Assembly (NCBI GenBank): GCA_030285985.1
Contig: CP127384.1
Span: 682,001 to 746,000, forward strand
From: Aquidulcibacter paucihalophilus
Lineage (GTDB): Bacteria; Pseudomonadota; Alphaproteobacteria; Caulobacterales; Caulobacteraceae
Direction: 5' to 3'
Length of the DNA stretch: 64,000 bases
In this document: in pieces, positions 1 to 7,392 of the stretch
Position numbering within the stretch: position 1 is the first letter of the stretch
Layout of the letters: each line of letters opens with the position of its first letter
The notes under the pieces: model-generated
Databases searched by the model: none
Told to the model about the DNA's origin: nothing
What the model saw: the letters and a program-made list of their open reading frames with translations, nothing else
Translations under genes and position numbers: made by a program

Positions 1-57
1 CCCGGCCACCGGGCGATAGGGTAGGCGGAAGACGGAGCCCGAAGGATGATCGGAACG

Positions 58-609
58 ATGAGGCGAGCCGGACTGCTGGGCCTGCTGCTGGCGCTGGTCG
101 CGGGGTCGGCCTGGGCCGAGGTGACCCTGACCTTCTATGCCCATCCCGGCGCGCGGGTGCGGGACGGCAATCTTCTGTTCCCCCACGCCTTCGTGCAGGC
201 CTCGGGCACGCTGGAGGATACGGGCGACACCGTGGACTGGGCGGCCGGGTTCACCGCCCGTAATCCGGGGCCGCATCTGCTGTTCGCGCGCGGCGACGGC
301 GTGGTTGAGCTGCCCAACCCCCGCTATGTCGGCGAGGGCAAACCCTATCTGAGGCTGACGGTGAGCGACGCCGCCTATCGCGCTGTGCGGGCGCGCGCGG
401 ACTGGTGGAATACGCCGGAGGGCTGGGTCTATGACCTCCAGCGGCGCAACTGCATCACCTTCATCGCCGATCTGGCCCGCGTGGCCGGACTGCAGACGGC
501 CGCCGAGCCGTCGATGAAGCCGGGGACGTTCCTCGAGGCGACAGCGGCGCTCAATCCGGCGGCGGCGATTACGGAACCAGAGGCTGGCCCGACGCCCGGC
601 GGGCGCTGA
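58..609 (+). CDS. Secreted protein of unknown function, possible permuted papain-like (NlpC/LRAT-type) fold
   Basis: 183 residues with a clear Sec signal peptide (Arg-Arg, about 15 hydrophobic residues, AWA cleavage site at residues 18-20), so the mature protein is periplasmic or secreted. I do not recognise the family with certainty. A His in a PHAF motif (about residue 43) and an Asn-Cys pair in LQRRNCITFIADL (Cys about 132) resemble the His-then-Cys order of circularly permuted NlpC/P60 or LRAT-like thiol enzymes; this is inference. An in-frame ATG at 46 has GAAGG directly against it, too close to serve as a ribosome site. The ATG at 58 puts GAAGGA 11 bases upstream and gives a standard signal peptide, so I prefer it. 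The 3' end overlaps the convergent M48 protease gene by 41 bases. Confidence 0.7.
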   Translation: MRRAGLLGLLLALVAGSAWAEVTLTFYAHPGARVRDGNLLFPHAFVQASGTLEDTGDTVDWAAGFTARNPGPHLLFARGDGVVELPNPRYVGEGKPYLRLTVSDAAYRAVRARADWWNTPEGWVYDLQRRNCITFIADLARVAGLQTAAEPSMKPGTFLEATAALNPAAAITEPEAGPTPGGR

Positions 610-1582
610 TTTCCGCCTGCACGTCCTCGAGGGCGCGGGCGCGCGCCTCGGCGGAGGGGTGGTTCCACTGGGGATAGCGGACGCGCCAGTTGTACGCCCC
701 GAACCGGCGCCAGAAGGCGGGGGCGATGGCGCTGTCGAAGCCCGCACGGGCGGCGAGGAAGAGGCCGACGCGGTCGGCCTGCCGCTCCGCCCCGCCGGCC
801 GTCGCGGAGAGGGCCGGCACGGTCTGGGTCTCACGGCCCCGCGTCTCGGCCTCGTGCCAGTCCCGGTGTCCGAGGACGTGGTGGGCGAGTTCGTGGCCGA
901 GCACGACGGCAAGCTCGTCATCGGTCGCGGTGAAACCCGCCATGGCTGTGGTGATAAACAGGCGTTTGCCGTCCGCCCGGGCGTTGAGCTCGTCCGACGG
1001 ATCGAGCTGGATGTCATAGCCGCAGGCCCGTTGCGGCGTGATCGTCGCGGTCCGGTCTGTGCCGCCGCGGCGGAAAACGACCTCGACCGGGCCGCGGGCC
1101 AGGGCGAGGTCGAGTTTGCGGATATTAGCCTCGACGCCTTCGAAGGCGGCCGCGCGCCGGTCAACCCCTCTGGCCATGGCCTCGCCGTTGACGCTGAGAA
1201 GAAGGTCGTCGCGCCGCAGCCCGGCGAGGTCCGCGGCCGATCCTTCCGGCACGGCCAGGAGGCCCGGCAGGTCGCCGTCCAGTCCGAACCGGGCTTCAGC
1301 CAGGGGGCGGAGTTCCGAACTGTACTGGCTCGCCGCATGGACCAGCCATCCGGCCGAGTTGCGCACCGCCGGGCAGAGCTCGGCATTGGCCGTCGAGAGG
1401 CGATGGCCAACCGTCGCGACCCGCTGGTCCAGGTCCGTCAGGGCGATCAGACGCTGCTCCGCCGGAGCCGCGATCGCCAGGCCGTCCTCCGGGACGGACG
1501 GGCTCGACCCGCAACCGGACAGGGTGGTCGCGGCGAGGGCGAGAAGGGCCGCAAGGGAGGCGGGGGAGCGGCGGTTCAACAT
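569..1582 (-). CDS. PDZ-containing M48-family metalloprotease, lipoprotein
   Basis: 337 residues from the ATG at 1582. The N-terminus is a lipoprotein signal (lipobox LSGC, Cys24), so it is membrane-anchored facing the periplasm. A PDZ-like segment (about residues 105-175, including GLRRDDLLLSVNGE) precedes a zinc protease core with HELAH at about 230-234, a downstream ERQAD glutamate ligand near 270 and a C-terminal NHPSAEARA motif. This is the layout of M48 peptidases of the BepA/LoiP type that handle outer-membrane or misfolded envelope proteins; the PDZ insertion is less usual. The reading frame continues upstream to 1666, but that extension would bury the lipoprotein signal. The substrate is unknown. 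Confidence 0.85.
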   Translation of the reverse strand: MLNRRSPASLAALLALAATTLSGCGSSPSVPEDGLAIAAPAEQRLIALTDLDQRVATVGHRLSTANAELCPAVRNSAGWLVHAASQYSSELRPLAEARFGLDGDLPGLLAVPEGSAADLAGLRRDDLLLSVNGEAMARGVDRRAAAFEGVEANIRKLDLALARGPVEVVFRRGGTDRTATITPQRACGYDIQLDPSDELNARADGKRLFITTAMAGFTATDDELAVVLGHELAHHVLGHRDWHEAETRGRETQTVPALSATAGGAERQADRVGLFLAARAGFDSAIAPAFWRRFGAYNWRVRYPQWNHPSAEARARALEDVQAEISARRASGQPLVP

Positions 1583-1775
1583 CCCGACACCATGCGTCGG
1601 GGTCCGGGGCGTGCCAAGCCTTGAAGGGCGCAACCTGCGTCCCCCGGCTGCCCCGTCACGTATCACAGTGGAGCGCAGGGCGAGGTGGCCCGACAGCCAG
1701 GAGAAGACAGCGTGAATCGGCTGACAACCCTGAGAGGTATCCCCGGGAATTCATTACATCATGATTGCGTTGCGC

Positions 1776-1803
1776 TTGTCGTTTCGGCCTGCCGCGCTAG
1801 GGT
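1776..1803 (+). promoter_or_regulatory. Candidate housekeeping promoter for the M10/RTX protease gene
   Basis: TTGTCG at 1776-1781, a 14-base spacer, then GCTAGGGT at 1796-1803. This resembles the Caulobacter housekeeping consensus TTGnCg-N10-14-GCTAnAwC and would start transcription about 30 bases before the ATG at 1840. The match to the -10 half is partial. Confidence 0.4.
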
Positions 1804-1839
1804 GTTGGCATCAAATATCCTCTCCACGACGGTGGCCCC

Positions 1840-4800
1840 ATGTTTTTCGGTATGAACAGCACCCGCTCCAGCGGAACCTCGATCAGCCTTCTTGATGCGT
1901 TTGAAGGGTTTACCGGCGAGACCCAGCGGTTCATCGGCGTCGGCGAGGCCGTAGAGCCGGCAGAGCCGGTCGATAATGGCTCGTTCGGGGCTATCGCCAG
2001 CTACCAGGTCTGCGCCTGCTGCGCCCGCTTCCATGGTCCCACGTCCGGCATCGACGGCGGCGGCGGCCCGACCTTCGGCCTGAACGCCGATGACCGGGGC
2101 GTGTTCGGCCCCAATGGCAAGCCTTCGCTGAGCTCAACGGACGCCGGCGCGCAGATCACCCGTACGAACCAGAGCTGGTCGTCGGCCTTGGGGACGGCTG
2201 CGGTGGTGACCTATGCCTTCCGCGATTCGGTCACGACCATGCCGACCGATACGGCCGGGTTCTCGCAGTTCAACGCCACCCAGATCGCGGCGACGGTCCT
2301 GGCGCTCTCCGCCTGGTCGGATGTCGCCAACATCACCTTCCAGCGCGTCCAGGACGCCGGCATCGAATTTTCGAACAACGCCACGATCCTGCTGGGCAAC
2401 TATGCCAGCGGTCAGGACGGCGCGGCGGCCTTCGCCTATCTGCCGGGCGGCACGCCGGGCGGGACCGGCTTCAGCCAAGTCCAGGGCGACGTCTGGATCA
2501 ACAGTTCGCTGTCCTACAACGCCCTGCCTGTCCAGCAAGGTTATGGTCAGCTGACCCTGCTGCATGAGCTCGGCCACGCCATCGGCCTGAGCCACCCCGC
2601 GGCCTACAACGCCAGCTCCGGGGGCGTGATCACCTATTCGGGCAGCGCCATCTACTACGAGGACTCCCTCCAGTATTCTGTGATGAGCTATTTCAGCGAG
2701 CGGGAAACCGGCGCTGACTTCCGCACAGACGGTGCCGGGGTGCGGCGCTATTCGGCCGCGCCGCTGCTCGATGATATTTCGGCCGCCCAGCGCCTGTACG
2801 GCGCCAATATGACGACCCGCACGGGCGATACCGTCTATGGCTTCAACTCCAATTCTGGCCAGATCTGGTACACCGCCAACAATGAGCTCAGCGCGCTGGT
2901 CTTCTGCGCCTGGGATGCCGGCGGGACCGACACGTTTGATTTCTCGGGCTATCTGAACAACGGCCAGATCATCGACCTGCGCCAGGGCTGCTTCTCGAGC
3001 GTCGGCGGCCTGGTCGGCAACGTCTCCATCGCCCTGGGCGCGGTGATCGAGAACGCCATCGGCGGCAGCGGTTCGGACACCTTCCGCGGCAACTCGGCCA
3101 ACAACCGTTTCACCCCGAACACCGGCACGGACGTCGTCGACGGCGGGCTGGGCACGGATACGGTCGTCTTCTCCGGCGCGCGCAGCGCCTACACTGTCAC
3201 CTGGAGCGGTCAGACCGGTACGATCACCGGCAACGGCCAGAACGTGACCGTCACCAATGTCGAATTCCTGCAGTTCACCGACCAGACCATCGCGGCGGCG
3301 CCGACGGGCGGCATCGTGGTCGGTGGTGACATCACCAGTGAGACCATCAACGGCACCGCCCTGGCGGACGTCATCGGCGGGCTCGGCGGGAACGACGTCA
3401 TCAACGGCCTGGCGGGCAGCGATACGCTGAATGGCGGCTCGGGCAATGACACGCTGAATGGCGGCGACGACAACGATATGCTGATCGGTGCCCTGGGCAA
3501 TGATGCGCTCAACGGCGGCGCCGGTATCGACACCGCCGACTATTCCGGCGCGGGTGCCGCGGTAACGGTCAATCTGACCGCCGGCACCGCCAGTGGCGGC
3601 GCGGGGGCCGACACCCTGAGCCAGGTCGAGAACGTGACCGGCACGACCTTCGCCGACACCCTGACGGGCGACGGAGCCGCCAACATCCTGCGCGGCGGCG
3701 GCGGCGTGGACACCCTCACCGGCGGCGGCGGGGCGGATGAACTCTACGCCGGCGTGCCTGGCCTGGCCGGCGGTGCGCCCGACATCATCAAGGGCAGCGA
3801 CACGACCAACGGCAGCATCGGCACGGCCGTCTCCCTGACCGGATCCTTCGACCTCGCCGAGAACGCGGCGATTGCCGACTCCACGACCATTCCGCACGCG
3901 ACGGTCGTGGCCACGACCCACGGCAATGTCGAATACTATCGCGTGACCGTGACGGCGGGCGAGACGGTGAATTTCGACATCGACAACGCCACCTTCGACA
4001 GCACGCTGCGCTTGTTCGATGGTGCCGGCGTCGAGCTGGCCAGCAATGACGACAGTGCGTCGGATGGCGGCGAGAGCACGGACTCTGCCCTGAGCCACAC
4101 CTTCGCGACCGCCGGCACCTATTACATCCAGGTCGGGCGTTGGGTGAGCGGCAGTGCCCCCTTCGTCTCGGGCCCGCCCCCGGCCAACCAGACCTACACC
4201 CTGCATGTGTCGAGCCCGAGCCAGCCGGTCACCCCGATCGTCCTGCTCGGTTCGACCCTGAACGGCGATGCCGGAGCGGACCTCCTGACGGGCGGTACCG
4301 GTGCGGATACGCTGAACGGCGGTGCGGACGACGACACCCTGAACGGTGCCGGTGGTAATGACACAATCAACGGCGGGGATGGGTCGGACACGGCCGTCTT
4401 TACGGGCAACCGCTCGGCCTACACGATCACGGTGTCGGGTGGCGTGAGCACGGTGGTCGGCCCGGACGGAACCGATACGGTGTCCAACGTCGAGCGGCTG
4501 CAGTTTGCGGACGGGCTGTATGATGCGGCCGGGGCGCCGATCACGACGGGAGGGCCGATCAACGGGACGTCCGGGGCTGACACCTTGAATGGCACTGCGG
4601 GCGCGGACGTCATCAATGGTCTTGACGGCAACGATGTCATCAACGGACTTGCAGGTGATGACGTCCTTAACGGCGGCGCGGGGAACGACACGCTGACGGG
4701 AGGAGACGGTTCCGACACGCTAAACGGTGGCGCGGGCGACGATGTCTACAATGTCACCGCCGGCGACACCATCGTGGAAGCTGAGAACGAAGGACTCGAT

Positions 4801-7260
4801 ATTGTCTATTCGACAGGATCCTACCAGCTCGGCTCGAACCTGGAGGCCGTCTATCTGGTTGGGACAGGCAACTTCGTCGGGACGGGGAACGACCTTTCAA
4901 ACTGGATCTATGGCGGCGCCGGTAGCGAGTCGCTGTTCGGCCTGGGCGGAAACGATGTCCTCGACGGCGGTGCCGGCAATGACGAGCTGGCCGGCAATGA
5001 GGGCGCCGACTGGCTGCGCGGAGGCGTCGGCAACGACACTCTGATCGGCGGGGCCGGCAACGACACACTGGCCGGCGGCGACGGTACGGATACGGCCGTC
5101 TATTCGGGTAACCGCTCCGCCTACACTATCTCGGTTTCGGGCGGCGTGACGACGATCTCGGGCCCCGAGGGCACCGACACGCTCACGACTGTGGAACTAC
5201 TTCAATTCGCAGACGGCCTGTACAACATCGCCGGCAGTCTGATCATTAACGGCACTGCCAGCGGCGAAACGCTGAATGGCACTGCGAACGCGGACATCAT
5301 CAATGGTCTCGATGGCAACGATGTCCTCAACGGCCTAGGGGGCGATGACGTCCTTAACGGCGGCGCAGGGAACGACACGCTGACGGGAGGAGACGGTTCC
5401 GACACGCTAAACGGTGGCGCGGGCGACGATGTCTACAATGTCACCGCCGGCGACACCGTCGTGGAAGCTGAGAACGAAGGACTCGATATTGTCTATTCGA
5501 CGGGATCCTACCAGCTCGGCTCGAACCTGGAGGCCGTCTATCTGGTTGGGACAGGCAACTTCGTCGGGACGGGGAACGACCTTTCAAACTGGATCTATGG
5601 CGGTGCTGGTAGCGAGTCGCTGTTCGGCCTGGGCGGAAACGATGTCCTCGACGGCGGCGCCGGCAACGACGGGCTGGCCGGCAATGAGGGCGCCGACTGG
5701 CTGCGCGGAGGCGTCGGCAACGACACTCTGATCGGCGGGGCCGGCAACGACACACTGGCCGGCGGCGACGGTACGGATACGGCCGTCTATTCGGGTAACC
5801 GCTCCGCCTACACTATCTCGGTTTCGGGCGGCGTGACGACGATCTCGGGCCCCGAGGGCGCCGACACGCTCACGACTGTGGAACTACTTCAATTCGCAGA
5901 CGGCCTGTACAACATCGCCGGCGTCCTGGTCACCACCGGCACCGCCGGGGCCGACACGCTGAACGGCACCGTGGGCGCTGATGTCATCGACGGCCTTGGA
6001 GGCAATGACGTAATCAACGGGCTTGGGGGTGATGATGTCATATACGGCGGTGCCGGAAGCGACACGCTGAACGGGGGCGATGGTTCCGACCGGTTGGAAG
6101 GCGGGGCGGGCGACGATGTCTACCATGTCACCGCCGGCGACACCGTCGTGGAGTATGAGAACGAGGGGCTCGATATTGTCTATTCGACAGGATCCTGGCA
6201 GCTCGGCTCCAATGTGGAGGCCGTGTATCTGCTTGGAGGGGGCACATACGTCGGGATGGGCAATGACCTGTCGAACTGGATCTACGGTGGTGCCGGCAAT
6301 GAGTCCCTGTTCGGGCTCCGAGGGAACGACGTGCTTGATGGCGGCGCCGGCAATGACGGGCTGGCCGGCAATGAGGGCGACGATTGGCTGCGCGGAGGCA
6401 TCGGCAACGACACTCTGATCGGCGGGGCCGGCAACGACACGCTGGACGGCGGCGACGGGACGGACACGGCCGTCTATTCGGGCAACCGCTCGGCCTACAC
6501 CATCACAGTGTCAGGCGGCGTGACCACAGTTTCCGGACCGGAAGGAACCGATAGCTTGACCAACGTGGAACGGCTGCAGTTCGCCGACATGGTCACTGAC
6601 GCCGCCGGCGCGCCCTCCGCCATGCCGCCGCTCGCGCGGGCTGATGCGCAGGTCTTGCCCGCGATGAACGGCGAGAAGGCCGGCGACGGGCCTGAGGTCC
6701 TGCCTGTCGCGCCGGCTGGCGAAATGGCCAAGGACGACGGACCTCAGGTCTTGCCGTTCGCCTCGGTTGACGAGGGCAAGGACTCTGGACCGGAGGTTCT
6801 TCCCTTCGCTCCCAACGACTTCGCCAAGGACGCCAGACCCGAAACGCTGCCGGGTGAAACCGACGTCTTCCCGACACTCGTGCGGGATCGGTTTTTCGCG
6901 ACCGACTTCGCTCCGCGAGACGGCAACATCGCGGCGACCCTCTCCATGTTTGGCGAGCTGGCCGCCGAGGACGACTATCTGTTCGCCGCCGGGAGGGATC
7001 CGGATTCCCCCGAGGTCCTGCCGGCCACGGACGACGACTTCGTCCTGACAGACAAGTTCGAGGGCCCGCCCGTCCTGCCGCCTGTTGAGGTTGATTTCGA
7101 CGGGACCGGCTTCGTCAAGGACATCGAGTTCGCCCAAGGTCTGCTGCATGCGCTGGGGGATCAGAACTTGCAGAACCCTTACATCTCCGCCGACGGCCTC
7201 ACCGTGTTCGAAGACTGGTCCGGCATTGCCTCCCCAACCAGAAGCGACGTCTGGGGCTAA
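1840..7260 (+). CDS. Serralysin-like M10 metalloprotease with RTX repeats, PPC domain and PEVLP-repeat tail
   Basis: 1806 residues, secreted, probably by a type I system since there is no Sec signal. The N-terminus carries an odd CACC cysteine cluster (about residues 52-55). The M10 domain has HELGHAIGLSHP (zinc ligands from residue 242) and a Met-turn SVMSYFSE. RTX nonapeptides (GGxGxDxLx type) start near residue 510. A pre-peptidase C-terminal (PPC) domain lies at about 650-795. RTX blocks then alternate with five copies of a NRSAYTI...LQFAD module and three ENEGLDIVYST...GNDLSNWIYG modules to about residue 1590. The last 200 residues are acidic, with seven VLP-type motifs (GPEVLP, GPQVLP, SPEVLP and similar). 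Typical serralysins have about 470 residues, so this is a large mosaic. Its likely role is calcium-stabilised extracellular proteolysis or adhesion. No ABC/MFP export pair is in the window. Confidence 0.88.
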   Translation: MFFGMNSTRSSGTSISLLDAFEGFTGETQRFIGVGEAVEPAEPVDNGSFGAIASYQVCACCARFHGPTSGIDGGGGPTFGLNADDRGVFGPNGKPSLSSTDAGAQITRTNQSWSSALGTAAVVTYAFRDSVTTMPTDTAGFSQFNATQIAATVLALSAWSDVANITFQRVQDAGIEFSNNATILLGNYASGQDGAAAFAYLPGGTPGGTGFSQVQGDVWINSSLSYNALPVQQGYGQLTLLHELGHAIGLSHPAAYNASSGGVITYSGSAIYYEDSLQYSVMSYFSERETGADFRTDGAGVRRYSAAPLLDDISAAQRLYGANMTTRTGDTVYGFNSNSGQIWYTANNELSALVFCAWDAGGTDTFDFSGYLNNGQIIDLRQGCFSSVGGLVGNVSIALGAVIENAIGGSGSDTFRGNSANNRFTPNTGTDVVDGGLGTDTVVFSGARSAYTVTWSGQTGTITGNGQNVTVTNVEFLQFTDQTIAAAPTGGIVVGGDITSETINGTALADVIGGLGGNDVINGLAGSDTLNGGSGNDTLNGGDDNDMLIGALGNDALNGGAGIDTADYSGAGAAVTVNLTAGTASGGAGADTLSQVENVTGTTFADTLTGDGAANILRGGGGVDTLTGGGGADELYAGVPGLAGGAPDIIKGSDTTNGSIGTAVSLTGSFDLAENAAIADSTTIPHATVVATTHGNVEYYRVTVTAGETVNFDIDNATFDSTLRLFDGAGVELASNDDSASDGGESTDSALSHTFATAGTYYIQVGRWVSGSAPFVSGPPPANQTYTLHVSSPSQPVTPIVLLGSTLNGDAGADLLTGGTGADTLNGGADDDTLNGAGGNDTINGGDGSDTAVFTGNRSAYTITVSGGVSTVVGPDGTDTVSNVERLQFADGLYDAAGAPITTGGPINGTSGADTLNGTAGADVINGLDGNDVINGLAGDDVLNGGAGNDTLTGGDGSDTLNGGAGDDVYNVTAGDTIVEAENEGLDIVYSTGSYQLGSNLEAVYLVGTGNFVGTGNDLSNWIYGGAGSESLFGLGGNDVLDGGAGNDELAGNEGADWLRGGVGNDTLIGGAGNDTLAGGDGTDTAVYSGNRSAYTISVSGGVTTISGPEGTDTLTTVELLQFADGLYNIAGSLIINGTASGETLNGTANADIINGLDGNDVLNGLGGDDVLNGGAGNDTLTGGDGSDTLNGGAGDDVYNVTAGDTVVEAENEGLDIVYSTGSYQLGSNLEAVYLVGTGNFVGTGNDLSNWIYGGAGSESLFGLGGNDVLDGGAGNDGLAGNEGADWLRGGVGNDTLIGGAGNDTLAGGDGTDTAVYSGNRSAYTISVSGGVTTISGPEGADTLTTVELLQFADGLYNIAGVLVTTGTAGADTLNGTVGADVIDGLGGNDVINGLGGDDVIYGGAGSDTLNGGDGSDRLEGGAGDDVYHVTAGDTVVEYENEGLDIVYSTGSWQLGSNVEAVYLLGGGTYVGMGNDLSNWIYGGAGNESLFGLRGNDVLDGGAGNDGLAGNEGDDWLRGGIGNDTLIGGAGNDTLDGGDGTDTAVYSGNRSAYTITVSGGVTTVSGPEGTDSLTNVERLQFADMVTDAAGAPSAMPPLARADAQVLPAMNGEKAGDGPEVLPVAPAGEMAKDDGPQVLPFASVDEGKDSGPEVLPFAPNDFAKDARPETLPGETDVFPTLVRDRFFATDFAPRDGNIAATLSMFGELAAEDDYLFAAGRDPDSPEVLPATDDDFVLTDKFEGPPVLPPVEVDFDGTGFVKDIEFAQGLLHALGDQNLQNPYISADGLTVFEDWSGIASPTRSDVWG
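4654..5234 (+). repeat. Direct repeat copy 1 inside the M10/RTX gene
   Basis: About 581 bases that recur at 5341-5921 (offset 687 bases, 229 codons) with roughly ten scattered substitutions by eye. It encodes RTX nonapeptides, the ENEGLDIVYST module and the NRSAYTI/LQFADG module. A third, more diverged copy begins near 6007. The reading frame is preserved. Confidence 0.85.
5341..5921 (+). repeat. Direct repeat copy 2 inside the M10/RTX gene
   Basis: Second copy of the 581-base block at 4654-5234. Synonymous and conservative changes only, consistent with a fairly recent in-frame duplication. Confidence 0.85.
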
Positions 7261-7279
7261 GGGAGCCGCCACGATTTCA

Positions 7280-7313
7280 GGGGCGGTTCGGACCATCCTG
7301 TCCGAGCCGCCCC
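7280..7313 (+). terminator. Strong hairpin after the M10/RTX gene
   Basis: A 14-base arm at 7280-7293 and its complement at 7300-7313 (one G-T pair) enclose the loop CATCCT, 20 bases past the stop codon. There is no T-run after it, so it could be a terminator that works without one, or an mRNA 3'-end stabiliser. Confidence 0.5.
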
Positions 7314-7392
7314 GCGCCTCCCAAGCGGAATCAGCGCCCCCCGGTTGCCCTCTGAAGGCGGGCCGGATAGATCTCGTGAGGGGACCCGACAT

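Noticed and set aside
659..1624. A 321-codon plus-strand frame
   Set aside because: Lies opposite the M48 protease gene, whose signal peptide, PDZ and HELAH motifs establish the minus-strand reading.
2134..4206. A 690-codon minus-strand frame opposite the M10/RTX gene
   Set aside because: Complement of the serralysin/RTX coding sequence, which has clear domains in the plus frame.
7280..7313. Hairpin after the RTX gene considered as an attachment site or mobile-element end
   Set aside because: There is no matching copy elsewhere in the window and no recombinase gene; a 3'-end hairpin explains it.
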